DNA of 64,000 bases. It comes from Coprinus comatus. Taxonomy: Eukaryota; Basidiomycota; Agaricomycetes; Agaricales; Agaricaceae. The translations under genes were made by a program, and so were the position numbers. Numbering within the stretch: the first letter of the stretch is position 1; each line of letters starts with the position of its first letter. A model generated the notes under the pieces. The model was given only the letters and a program-made list of their open reading frames with translations, did not search any database and had not been told where the DNA came from. The stretch spans positions 868,001 through 932,000 of the forward strand of contig JAWPGT010000007.1 in the NCBI GenBank assembly GCA_034638255.1, in the 5' to 3' direction. Positions 1 through 12,259 of the stretch are shown here, piece after piece.

Positions 1-685
1 AGTTGGAAATGGGCTACGCGAAAAGTTATGAGAGTTTGATCTGTGTTTTTTTTTCTTTTTATTATTTTCTCTTTTTTTTCTCTGTTTTTTTTTCTGGTTC
101 TGATTTAGGTTTTTGAATGTGTCAATGGGTTTTATCAAAACTTTGAAAAAGGACGATTGTGAAACATAATGTTGAGAAAATCTTTGATTGTATCTCATTT
201 CATTACTTATTTGCATTTTTTTCTTCTCTTGTTTCTTTCTTTCTGTACTTATTATTGTGTAGTGTCAATGGTTATTACAATTCTATCTCATTCAGCATAT
301 AACATCGTTTTGCTTGTTACTATTAATCATTCGAACGTGCAACACACATGCGCATCCCTGGTTTCTAATTGATATACTGTGCGTCACGCAACGCGACATG
401 TCACAATGGGTCACATAATAGGGGCACAGCCACGCATCAATGGATCAAATTCTTATTGTTGGCAAATTAAACGCTCTATTGTTCCGAATGACTTATAACA
501 AGTCTAGCAACTGGCCATGGTTTTGCACGATTTCTCTATCCTCTTTCTCTTCCATACATATCACTCAAGCCACTGTGTGGCATAATCACATATTTATCCC
601 TTTCGCAACTTCAAAGGACTTCTTATTGCTGGCACTGGCTGCTTAACGAACTTGAACTAGAAACAACAAATTATAAACATCAACG
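1..685. other. 5' flank of the AA14 gene, no gene seen
   Basis: This stretch has T-rich tracts (about 47-120) and no open frame with protein-like composition. The downstream part is presumably the promoter and 5' UTR of the AA14 gene starting at 686. I recognise nothing else in it. Confidence 0.5.
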
Positions 686-2034
686 ATGATGCATTTACTT
701 ACTTTCTGTGCTACCTTTATCGCCGTTTTACCCTTTGCTTCGGCTCATTCTGGTATGTTACTATATCTTACGGTCCTTAAAATGACCAGAACTAACGAAA
801 TAGAATAGCTTTCTGGCATCCTAGTATGTGGGGTTTCAATGTCACCGAAAAATCATTTCCCTACGACAATCGACCTGTTGCACCACTCCGTAACAAATCC
901 TTCAATCAATGGTGGTTCCATAATCATCTCAACTTTCCACCCAACAAAGGCGATTTTTTCGAATTACCAGCAGGTGGAAAATCAACAGCCGAAATAGCTT
1001 GTAACAAAGGAGCAACATCCTATTTCGCATCATCTGAAGGAGGTGATATTAGAAATCCAAATAATCTAAATGATGTTTGTCCTGGATCTCCTTCAATTTC
1101 TTATCATACAAATGGATTTGATGATTTGGAAGGATGTGCTTTGGGAATTGTTTATAAGGATAAAGTTGAAGATGTTAAACCGGAGGATTTTACGATTTTC
1201 AGTGTTAATCAAACTTGTGTTTGGACTAGGTTTACGGAATTTCAGGTTCCGGAAAGAATGCCAGAATGTCCTGAAGGTGGTTGTATTTGTGCTTTCTTTT
1301 GGGTACATTCACCTAAAGCTGGTGGTGAAGAAAGTACGTTTTGTTTCTTACATTTACACATACTTGAAATTTACCCCTACCCCTCAGATTATATGAATGG
1401 TTTCCGATGCAACGTAACAAATGCGCTATCAACAGTTCCACTCGCTAAACCCAATATCGCACGTCGTTGTGGATCAGACGAAGACAATAAAAAACAATTC
1501 TCTGTAGCAGGAAATTGTACTTATGGAAGCAAACAACCATTTTACTGGCTCAACGATAACAGTAACATGTTCGAAGGAGATCATTCACCACCAGTTTATA
1601 ATGATCGTTATAACTTTGGTGATGGCGCTCAAAATGATATTTTCGAAGATTCTTATGATGAATTACCTGAACCTGGTGTTGCTGCTCCTTTACCCTTGTT
1701 CAATTTCAAAGCTGGATTGGATATCGAGATTAAGAAAAAGTTGAAAGCTAGTCTTGGAATGGTTACGAGTGTATTTGGGGCTGGCGGAAATGATCTTATT
1801 GATAGGTCTATTGATGATGAACGAAGGGGATTGGAGGTTAGGAAGAGAGCTGGAAAGAAACAAAAGGCAGTTGCGAAAATAGAAACAGTACACAGAGTAT
1901 TTGGTTCAACATCATCTAGGGCCGACGATGAAAGAAGGGATGCGGAGAAAGCAGATCCGAGACTGTTTAGGAGATATGCGCGTCGTTCCACCTCGGATTC
2001 TAGGAGCATACCGGGTGGAAATAGGTCCTGGTGA
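686..2034 (+). CDS. AA14-family copper-dependent lytic polysaccharide monooxygenase, secreted
   Basis: Seen: three exons (686-752, 809-1333, 1388-2034) separated by GT-AG introns of 56 and 54 nt. The second intron is a multiple of three without a stop, so it can be misread as coding. Residues 1-20 form a signal peptide ending in FASA. Cleavage there exposes His21 as mature residue 1, the first copper-brace ligand. A second candidate ligand is the His in YHTNGFDDLEGC (mature residue about 102). The core strongly resembles the fungal AA14 proteins described from Pycnoporus, with conserved blocks NQWWFHNHL, ACNKGAT, SVNQTCVW, GGCICAFFWVHSP and CTYGSKQPFYW. Known of the family: oxidative attack on xylan-coated cellulose was reported and later questioned. 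Inferred role: extracellular plant cell-wall modification. Odd: a lysine/arginine-rich, probably disordered C-terminal tail of about 130 residues with no CBM or GPI signal. The start at 686 is chosen because it gives the signal peptide. Confidence 0.92.
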
Positions 2035-2609
2035 TTCGAGTGGATGTGCTTGGCATTATGAGGTGTGTCGGGGTGTTTCGTATGTGTTATGTGGTGTACG
2101 CTTTATATAAATATACCCCTTTAATTGTACTTCTGTATCAATACCAGCTATTTCAATCATACTTTTCTGAGGAAAAATTCACATCCTGACTCTTCTGGTC
2201 ACTGCTAAAATGTTTACTCTTGAATACACATACATTATGGATTGTTTTCATTGACTGGGAATGTGTTCATTATCATTGTCTTGGATCTCGTAAAAAAAAT
2301 ATCATTCAAGTTCCATTGTTCAATACAATCCAAATTCGTAGATCATTACTAGCCTAGCAAAGTGATTCCTGCATACATGAAAACCCAAAACTTCCAAACA
2401 ATTCCCTATTCCCATCCGACTTAGCATGTTCAACATTCAAAAAAAAAAAAAAAAAAAAACCATTACATTTCCTTCTAGTATCCTTCCAGTTACTGGATCG
2501 AGTAACATAATCCCAGAAAATTACTACAAATACCGACCATTCTAATCCACACGATTTTAAAATTAGCACAACATCCTAGGTCTGCGTGTCTGTGTGTGTA
2601 TGTATAGAT
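2035..2609. other. Convergent 3' flank, nothing but a poly-A tract
   Basis: Intergenic sequence between the AA14 gene and the minus-strand gene to its right. It contains an A-run of about 20 at 2439-2459. The 3' UTRs of both genes probably lie here. No other feature seen. Confidence 0.4.
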
Positions 2610-3438
2610 AGACTTACCGATGCCATTACCGGTTCATATAAAATAGTTCCAGCCCTTTTATATTTTTTCCCAACCAATCCAAAAATCACAACCAAACTCC
2701 TCATCCAACCATATCTAACATACATTTGAATTCGTTGCCAAAACATAATCCTTGTATCCCGTAATTTTTGTATCTAAATTTTGAAAAGAGTAATGAGGTC
2801 AGACAGAAAACCATAAATTCGATTAATCAATATTTATTATAAATTCATTTCTCTTGATTTATTTTATATGAAAGGAAGGAGCGTCACCTTGGAGTGGAAT
2901 GTATTCTCATAACGATTTTCAACTATTTCTTTCTAAAAAAAAAAAGTAAAAGCCACAGTTAGTATTACAATGATCAACAACACACGCCAATAGCAATGAG
3001 ATACAAGGTAAGAAGGAGACCACCAAATTCCGAGAAACAGCTCGAAGGCTCGAAGGCTAGAAGGCCCGAAGAGAACTAAGAAAAGAAAAGAGAAAAAATA
3101 GACAAGAGACTTACGACATGTCTTTTAACCTGCCAATACATTTCTGCCGGGAACCCTTTCTCCTGTTGTAAATATACATGTGACGAAGAAACCTGTACAT
3201 CCACATTCCCCTGCTGAACTCCTCCCTGGTTAGAGAGTGACGGTGGAGGAGGTTGAGAATGTAAAAGGCTAGATCGTCCAAGTCGTTCCACTTGTACATC
3301 CCTAACTATGAATTGATCTTGTGGACGAGCTTGAGTGCTAGTCCTTGAGTTTGGGGGTGATTGAAAGCCGAGTAAATCATCTAAGAAGTCGGAATCATTT
3401 CCATTCGGTTGAAAGGTAGGCGTCGGAGTAGATGCCAT
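2610..3438 (-). CDS. Unrecognised small protein, spliced
   Basis: I do not recognise this family. Exon 1 runs from the ATG at 3438 to 3115, where GTAAGT begins an intron. It encodes 108 residues: a disordered Ser/Pro/Gln-rich half with an acidic start (SDFLDDLLGF), then a more conserved-looking end (EKGFPAEMYWQVKRHV). A pyrimidine-rich acceptor near 2935 continues the frame as KEIVENRYENTFHSK. After a further intron a segment of about 52 residues follows, rich in aromatic and basic residues with one hydrophobic stretch (SLVVIFGLVG). The 3' end is uncertain: a stop follows soon after the next acceptor near 2595, or read-through of the second intron stops at about 2867. Protein about 145-180 aa. 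Inference only: possibly a small membrane-associated protein. Confidence 0.4.
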
Positions 3439-5440
3439 GGTCTTTAAAAAAGGTTAATGAGAATAGAGTCACGGTTGAGGTTCGAGGTTGTATTTGCTGT
3501 TGAGTGAGTACGTGGGTAGAAAGACGGAAGGAAGCTTGGGGCCTAAAAAGTACCCTCAAATCAGAAACTCGGCGCCTGCCCTGCTCATCATGTACCCTTT
3601 CCTAACTTCCACTCCCTCCTCCAGCAGGGTTTGATTAGTATCTGTAGTGATCAAACATTTTATTCAACATCAACCCCAACTTCCTTAACACCAATGATGC
3701 GATCATAAGAACAGGTTAACCAGAATGTATATCTCGTGAGTGAGCCTGAACCCTTCACCGCTGGTTAAGGCTTACGAACCTTGAATATTGGGTGGCGACA
3801 GTGAACGCATGCAGCGGAACTATGAAATAAAATGAAACATAGGTCATGATATGCCATCTTCAAGCCACAAATTTATCACGTATGATCCTTCGTATGTGGA
3901 AGAAGAGTAGGGGAAGAATCGTTTGGTGCGTAATCCCAAGTCAAGCCCATGTCTCCTCGCAACTCAGCCACCATCTCCACGTACTTCCACATTTCGACTA
4001 ACAAGGCAGGAGGCTAGCCGCATTTACATGCTCTTCGAGGAAACGGCCTAGCAACATCCGTAGAAACTTGAAAGTATACTTGGTACTGGTCTGGGACTTG
4101 AACTAGAAGCAGCAACGAACAGAAAGAAAGCGAACAGCCCAGGTCTTTTCGTATACCCTCAGTAGCATATCCACCACATTTCCAACTTTCTGCTCCCAAA
4201 CCAGCAGCAGGTCGAACGACCAGTTTCCTATTCATACCAAGCTGCTTCCTCTCGTCGAGTCTTGGTTGACAAGAAAGAACGTACACCCCTTCGCGAACGG
4301 AGTTTGTACCATCGAACAAGGAGATGAATACATTGATCCTGCAGGTACTTCTTTTGGTTGTACAGACTCCTGGAATAATTTCGACGAGTCCCTGTCAACG
4401 ATTCTTTTGTGTAATAGCCGCCCGTTTCCGAAATTCAATCACAACCACCATAGACGCGGAGCCATCAAAGATAGAGGTGTCCGGGGTACGTTACAGGGTC
4501 CTCAATATAGAGCCACAGAAGCGATGTGAGTCAGATTATTGCATCTTTCCCCGCAACCAGAAGCTAATGAGAGGTTGATTCTTCCTTGAGATACTGCCTG
4601 AGTGTGGATAGTCTGCGTCAAACAAGATTCAAGAACCCAGAACGTCAACAGAGCAAGCATAACGAGACAAAGAATGGCAGTGGCCTGGACCAAGTTTGAA
4701 GTTTGAACTCCTCAATGCTGACGCTGTTTTAGATATTCCGGAGAAAAACATATCTAGAAGTCAAGTCAATGAATGTATGCATCAAAGAAATATCCTGCAG
4801 TCAGTACCTGGAACTGAATGATCGAGACATTCCGAAACTCGACAATGAGAAGAGAAATTCGTGCATGTAAACAAGAAATATGCGATGCTTGGAGAAAACA
4901 AATCTTGGAGAGAGTATCTGGAACATCGACTCTGCTGTATTGTCCTTGTCTAGCAACATGGAATTTGTAGATCCCGAGATTGATTCGAACATGAGAATAG
5001 GTCCGTCCGTGCATCAAGTCAAGAAATGTAGAGTAGGAGACAACCTCGGCGAGCATGTTTCCATGGATAATGACGACTTTTGAACCTCTATGAAGCCTAT
5101 ATGCTGTTTTTTCGAAGCATACATTCTCTCTCTTACTGTTCGGTTCGCAACAGTGAGAAATGATGAGTTTATGAGGATAGTACTTACTCTGTCCAATTCC
5201 CTCCCCACTTCGCTTGATACATATATGCGATTGGCTACTCTTTGAACGAGCTATTTAGTGCGCCAAATTTGAGCACGTCAGCGTATATCCCTCTTGATTT
5301 GTCTCTGCTCCAATAATATTCAATTTTCAAGACCGAGGACGATAGGGTGGAATCAGTCAAAAAAGAAAGTGAGTCTTATTATGCTTCATGGTCATATATA
5401 TAAAGAGAAGGCGGTGGAGGGTGGTGACGACAATGGAGCA
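3439..5440. other. Gene-poor stretch
   Basis: About 2 kb with only short overlapping open frames on both strands. On the minus strand, 4502-4693 would encode a hydrophobic N-terminus and 4014-4319 a Cys-containing peptide, but I could not join them into one frame with convincing splice sites. Possibly decayed coding sequence. Nothing firm. Confidence 0.35.
5395..5405 (+). promoter_or_regulatory. TATA-like element
   Basis: A run of alternating TA ending in TAAAG lies about 36 bp before the ATG at 5441. It is a good match to a TATA box, but the gene it would serve is itself doubtful. Confidence 0.3.
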
Positions 5441-5850
5441 ATGGATGGAAGAACAACGGCGGAGCGTGGCCCGATCACCCCTTCTCCAAAAATTCAAACA
5501 CCGGCACATAATCAATTCGACACGGTGACTTACATTCTACTACCGCGTCATTCAACTTCGAGCAGTTTTGTGCCGCCTAGTGGCCAGACACAAAATGCAG
5601 TGATTATTCATAATTTCACACAAAAACTGTTCCTTCAGAGGAAATCGGACGCTTGGTGGAAATTTGACGGTACGTCGGTCACTCTCACTACCACCCCTTC
5701 AAAGACGCTCCCTTCCAACAATGTTTTGATGTAAAAAAAAGAATTTAGGACAAAGAAAAAAACAGCGTCGCTTCCACGTTCAACATGAAATTCATTCTCT
5801 GACTCCGCCACAGTTTGTCAAGACATCTGTTGACTGGTCTTCCGTTGGAA
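5441..5850 (+). CDS. Weak two-exon candidate gene, product unknown
   Basis: An open frame from 5441 to about 5669 ends in RKSDAWWKFDG at a GTACGT donor. An acceptor after the A-rich tract near 5748 keeps the frame open for about 35 more residues (QRKKQRRFHVQHEIHS...), ending at a TAA near 5850. The composition looks protein-like, but I know no family match and the exon join is a guess. It may instead be a fragment of a decayed gene. Confidence 0.22.
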
Positions 5851-7153
5851 AGTTGGGGACCTAATACCAAATTTGGCGTAACTAATATCGTGGGCGACAT
5901 AACCAAAATAATGTGGTGCTGGTGTAAAGGAATACTTTCGTATGGGTGTCTACTCTGTAAGTACCTTCTCTCCACCCCAAACATTCCTCATGATTCAACA
6001 TGTCTTCTGCCCCACTTCTAAACGTTCCTTATGGCCCACCATGACTTCCGCTTCAAATTGCGACGCTCAAAGCCAACAGGAGATGCCGCACACAACTCGC
6101 AACGGAGGTAGAAAGAGATTTTCAAGCTGGTTCTAATTCCCAATTTGGACAAAATGTATCCACAAACATCAACGATGGTTCCGGAAAAGCGACTCACAGT
6201 CCTCAAGACGCCTCCACTTTCTTGTGGGTGTTCACCTGGTGCTCACATTAAAGAATTAGACATCACCAGACATCACCGCTCTTGCAATCTTTTACGGCAT
6301 GGTGGCGTTATGCTTCCCAAGAATGTTGCCTCCTTGGAAAACTCGGCCGAAGTGTAGACCCAGCCAAACCATCATGCTACCATTCATATTACGGTACCTC
6401 TCCATGAAATAATACTTGTTATTCTAGGCGAAACTCGATATCGAATGTGACAGTTCTTCATGTCGCATATTCAAGGCTCGGCCGAATTCCACTACGGATA
6501 ATCACAAATTCTTCAGTCCTTTCAAAAGCGGCGATATTCGATCTTAGAGAACCTGATTCCATAGGCAAACCAATGACTAGGTGGAACTCGATATTAATCT
6601 TGACAATGTGATAGTTTGTAGGTTTCATGATATAATGTTTACTGTATCATTCAAAATTCACCAATAGTTCTATTTTTATCCCCTACCGTTGTGTGATATC
6701 AACCGTCGAAACTCGAGATACTTTATGGAACTAGTGGCATGCACCAGAGTTCGTCGTTGAGAGTACTCAAGTACTCAATATGAGAATGGGAATACGCTTT
6801 ATCCATTGACATGGTTGAGAAGCCTTAAATGGGTTAATGCTGCCAGGAGGAATACACGTTGCCGGTGTTGTATTGATCCAATGATGGTTAGTTTCTTAGC
6901 CTTTTCTTATTCCGCACAACATCGAAATATTGACTCTTCCTGACATTGTTCCTGTGTTCTCGTAGGACTACGTGAAAAACGAGATTATCTTTGTGTCAAA
7001 TGAAGAATGATACATCATTATGTTGTAAGCAATCGATATATGTGCTAAACCAATGGCTGCCAGGCTAACATTTGGCAAGTTCGAGCACATGTACATTTTC
7101 AGTGGCGACAAATTGCAAACGTCCAAGTTACATAACCATGCATAATATGGCAC
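5851..7153. other. Gene-poor stretch before the FunK1 gene
   Basis: Several short plus-strand frames (5815-6021, 5942-6136, 6145-6357) overlap without agreeing on one protein. The remainder is AT-rich. No RNA gene or repeat recognised. The right end is the presumed FunK1 promoter. Confidence 0.35.
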
Positions 7154-9804
7154 ATGCGGTCTTCGCGTGGACAACCTCCTCTTCGTCAAAACCTTTCTAA
7201 CAAAAGACAAACGCCCAAGCTAGAAGAACACAAGATGCAATCTGAAATTCTTTACTGCACCTTCGAAGATTTCCAAAGACACTATCTTCCTTTTATTCCA
7301 CACAAGTTCGATGCCGAAAGACATTATCGAGGATTACAGACGCACCCGACTTCCTATGTCCCTGTAGAAAAGATATGACAATGTCTTGAAGGAATCATTA
7401 TCCCGGGCCGCCGACACAACCACCTTCGTTACAGACACACAGTGACTCCTAACGCTGACAACTCCAACCATGGCATACCAGGGAATGCATGTTTGTCAGA
7501 TGATGGTGGTGGTACAGGAAATATACCTACGACATCTATTACTGTTCCTCTTGATTTCAAAACGAATAGTGATGCGCCGAACACTACATTCTATGAGGTA
7601 TATAATTCAGATCATTGCCACTTCATGTCAACTCATCATACACTTTCAGATTTCAATTGTAAAGGCATGTGTTCATATCATGAATAATGACGCTCGTCGA
7701 AGATTTATGATGGTATTTCTCTCGATCCCACTCTGTCAGGTCGGAATCGATTGATGTTTTGAAAGTACGTAAATTCCTTACTGCTCCTGCTTGAAGCTGA
7801 TTCATAACATTCACTTCGTAGGATCCATTCACTTTTGTCTCGGTGCTCATGTCACTTGTGTTCGCCACTCGGGAAGAACTAGGGTTTGATCCGTATATTC
7901 AGCTCTATGGAAGTGACAGATACATCTATCAAGTGAACAAAAAATTCTTCATGACAATTCACGGTATCTGGGAGCCGAATTACCATCCTTATCTCATTCA
8001 TGGTCGTACACGGACTTATGTGGTTTTGGAAGTGGAAAGATTAAACAATGGACGATTTGAAGTTAAAGATAAAACCGAGATTGTTTTCAAAGATTCATGG
8101 ATCGAACAACACGCTTCTACTGAAGGACAAATTCAAAAATCCTTATTTAACGATATTGAAGAATTTGGAAAACGTTCGAATTGGAGAACAGATCCACGGT
8201 TACATATGTTTGTCCAGATGCAAAGATTAGAAGATTTGGCCGAGTTGGAAGACCTTTTGAAGGATCAGAAATATAGAGAACTTTTTCTCTGTGTTCAAGA
8301 TGAATTCGCTAGTGATATTTATTCCAAAGCAGTTGCACCAACATCGTATTATCCTATACGTACAGAAGCAACTTCCCCCGATAATAACATCCGTTATGCG
8401 CCTGTACGAAGGTGTTTTAATACTTTCAATCATTATTGTACTTTGGTACATCGCCTTCCAACTGTTGGAGATGCTATTCACGTTCTCAGTGAATGTGTTA
8501 CCGGTATGTTATCCTTTTATTTGCTGAAAGTATACAATGAACAATAGACTTAAAAAATCCTTGTCATTTGCAGCTCTTCTATTAATGTATTGTGCTGGAT
8601 GGGTACACAGAGATATTAGTGCTGGAAACGTCATGGCAATTCCTCAAAATGCTCAATGGAGAGTCAAGCTCGCTGATTTCAAGTATGCCAAGAAATTCTC
8701 GTCTCCACAAACTGAAGCGTTAATCGAACGTCCTGCAATACCAGTAAGTCCTCTCTCCAAACATTCGATTCAAGTTCTTTTCTATAACTATAAATATTTT
8801 AATAGATGACAATGTATTTCACTCCTTGTGAAATTCTTGCTCAAAAGTATTGGGTTATTCAAGAAATAAAATTAAGCAATATATTTCCTGAACGATGGAT
8901 ACATGATTCGGTACCAAAATTGATGAGAGTTAGGTATAACTTTCATCATGATTTGGAATCGATTTATTGGGTTCTTTTATGGATAATCACCGATCGAGTT
9001 CAAAATCGTAACAAGAAATCTTCGGAATTTGCGAGTAGGGTATTCCACTATATACGCCGGGAACAGGTTCAGATGGATGTTGGTATATTGAATCACGACA
9101 AAGCTAAAGCGATGAATGAAAGTGTTTATCAAGCCTTATGTGATTGTCTCGTTCCTGAACTTGGGAAAGATGTGGCATGTGTGATGGATAATATTCGGGA
9201 TAAACTTTATTCGGATGCTATGATTCGAGGTGCGAATGGGTATGCAAAGCTGAACGGAAATGGGAATGGAGGTGGAAGTGGAAGTGAAAGTGGGGATTGG
9301 GATGATTGTGATTCATATTCAATGATTCATTATCTCTTTTCAGTGGCATTCAAAGATGTGCACACCTTGGAAAGAGGAAAACCTTGGTCTTTTGTCGAAT
9401 TGCAAAGACCTGCTAATGTGGTAACACCGACAACCACAAGGCATCTGGGATTCCCTGACACCGAAATGATATTGGATTCAACTCCCCAGACTGCTCCTAT
9501 CCCTTCTATTCCCCTGAACCACCAGCAACAGGCTCGCCCAATGAACTCGAGGCAGAGAAGAAAAATGAAACGTCGGAGATCAGAGAGCAGGAGTAGAAAC
9601 GACCATAACACCTTCGATAAACTTGCTCAAACTACGACTGACAAATTAGCTAAATTGTCAATCAATCCCAGTAGTACAGGCCCTTCCTTATCAACATCTT
9701 CTAGCACAGTGCATCATCACCGCTCAAAACGAACAAGGTTTGGGGAAAGAAGAGGGACAAGAGAACCAGTTCCGACTGCGACTAGAGTGGAGGAGTGGCA
9801 ATAA
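7154..9804 (+). pseudogene. FunK1 fungal-type protein kinase, apparently broken in its N-terminal half
   Basis: Seen: FunK1 landmarks in order. These are an N-terminal block (TFEDFQRHYLPF, start 7154), a conserved strand ITVPLDFK near 7550, WYFSRSHSV near 7711, ELGFDPYIQLY, FKDSWIEQ, the catalytic loop WVHRDISAGN near 8600, a DFKYAKKF segment in place of DFG, and a Ser/Arg-rich tail ending at 9804. GT-AG introns lie at about 7598-7664, 7771-7821, 8507-8572 and 8742-8806. Two lesions stand out. There is an in-frame TGA at 7376-7378 in an otherwise open frame. At about 7703-7711 the frame of DARRRF does not join WYFSRS, and roughly 11 residues normally between them are missing. Known: FunK1 kinases are a large expanded family in mushrooms with mostly unknown substrates. 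Inferred: a recently inactivated copy. If an unseen start near 7843 is used, a truncated catalytic half could still be made. Confidence 0.65.
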
Positions 9805-10089
9805 GTTAAAAAGTCTCGAAGAGCTTAGAGGATGTTTGATATTATATTTATAGTTATACGTTCCACTATGTATGTACATGGCACAGAAATTGTGTTTGCT
9901 GGCATGGCTCAGTGAGCGCTGGGACTGTGCATTGATGTCTATCAATGTTTTGAATTTGAATTTCTTCTTATCAAACGGTCAGACTGGCCCTTGACAGAAA
10001 CTTACCTCAACTAAGCCGAACCAAGGAGATGTTATTTGTCCTTATATATTCAGTTTGCCGTGTTGACGTTGTACGTTTGAACTGCGACA

Positions 10090-12188
10090 ATGTCACTAAT
10101 AATCCCTTCCATCATCATTTCTATTGGATCATCCATTCTTCTTGCATTCCTAGGCTCAAAGTTCCTCAAGCTTTACCAGATTGTGAAATCTACAAAGTGA
10201 AGCCACACCTCCAGTGACTGCGGTATTAAGAAACTGACTATGGATTCCAACCACGCACACAGAGGATATAAAACAGAATGGGTACTTATTGGTCCGAAGA
10301 GTATCCTCAGCTTTTTGTTACCTGAAATTCCATATATCAATCTTGGAAGAATGAAGGTGACAAGAGCGAACTATAATCGTGAGTTCCCGATCTCTATTAT
10401 TCGCGACCTTCTAATGTTGACTTTGCTTCATCTCTTATAGTCTACCGAAAAGGAGTTGATATCGTGTCATATGTGAGTTGGCATACACTAAAGCCATATG
10501 CTCAAACTATACATTCATCCCTTTTAACAACTCCTCTATAACTAGATTTCTTTCATTCCGAAACTCGAAAATACGATGTATATCGCTGATTCGCTGGCTA
10601 TTCATGTACGTGAGACTGAGTAGACCTATCTTACTTTGACCCCCTTTTTTCATGTGCTTGGTTCTTAACTTAGGAAGGGACAAGTGCAACAGCACGCTTT
10701 GGCAAACCTATGGAGTTTTATCGTCATTTGAATACATTTGGTGATAATATCTTAGCTTCGGAAGGAGAACAGTGGAAGAAATATAAGAAAATCACCTCCC
10801 CTGCTTTTAATGAAGTGAGCAGCTTTCTTTTCATCTCTTGTTGCTTGACTATAATGCAAAGATTTAAAGCGCAATAATCGCTTAGTATGGGAAGAGACGA
10901 TACGAATTTTGAAGGAGATGCTTGAAGTTAAATGGAACGAAAAAACTCAGAAGATCGTGACTGTAGACAATGCCATTAATATGACATTTCCTGTGAGTCT
11001 TATGTGCTTTCACAATGGGCTTGATAACATTAACTGGTCCATATACACAGCTAACTTTGATGGTTCTGATTTCTGCTGGCAAGTTTTGACTTTTTCCTTA
11101 TGTTAAATTTCTCTCATTATTCGTGTCCACTACTAGGTTTTGGTATACGTACAAGTTGGACAGATGTCACTGTTCCGGAAGGTCATTTCATGACCTTTCA
11201 AGATGCAGTATTTGTCATGGTAAAGAATTTACTTCTCAGAATCGCTTTGCCACCCTGGATTCTGTCTCTAAGGGGAAAGTGGAGACCGGTCAATGTCGCA
11301 GGCCGTGAGATTGAGGTATGATATTATTTACTATTGACGATGATTGATATTTAATGATATTTAATAAAACGTAGAAATATCTGCGCGAAATAATTCGTGA
11401 ACGCCAACATGAAGATATTACTGATAGACATGATCTTCTGAGTGGACTTGTTCGAGCAAGTTCAGAAGAGAAGGAGGGCGACAGGCTTTTAGAACAAGAG
11501 ATCATGGGTACGTGTGAAAATATTAATGTTCAACTTGTAACATGTTCTGATATGATTTTAGGTAACATCTTCATCTATCTGATTGCTGGACATGATGTGA
11601 GTTCTAACTCGGTTCAGGCGATCTTTCTCACATTCAATTGTACGTGATACTAATAGAGGGATAATAGACACAAGCCAATACTTTGAATGGCGTTTTTGCC
11701 TTCTTGGCATTATATGCCGAGGAACAGCAGAAGCTCTTTGAACATATTAGGACTATTGTACCTGAAGGACACTACCCAGTGAGTATCATACTATCTACAA
11801 TATATATCTTCATTGCTAATTTTCGTAAATTTCTATGGAAAAAAGACATATGCAGACATGCCTTCCTTGACATACACCATGGCGTACGTCTTTTCTCAAA
11901 GTTAGACAGAAAAAGTCTCATTAAACTTACTCCGACTTCTCCTAGTGTCCTTTATGAATCAATGCGTCTATATTCTGTCGTAAGTCCTTTCCACTGTATG
12001 TAAAACATTACTTTTGATCAATGTAATTGACCCTCCGAGTCATTTTAGATCCCAGGAATCCCAAAAAATAGCACAGATGATAGCTCACTTTCAGTACAAG
12101 GTCCTGACAAAAAGGCGGTGAACATTCCGATTTTGAAGGATAATGGAATTATTTTCAATTGGACGGCTTTGCATTATAATCGTAAGAA

Positions 12189-12259
<71 letters not shown>

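Noticed and set aside
1093..1308. Antisense open frame under the AA14 gene
   Set aside because: A shadow of the real exon: no start context, no family resemblance, and the plus strand is a strong AA14 match.
7681..7760. Second reading of the FunK1 segment as YDGISLDPTLSGRNRL
   Set aside because: It stops at once, whereas the WYFSRSHSV frame continues through a good donor into the next conserved exon.
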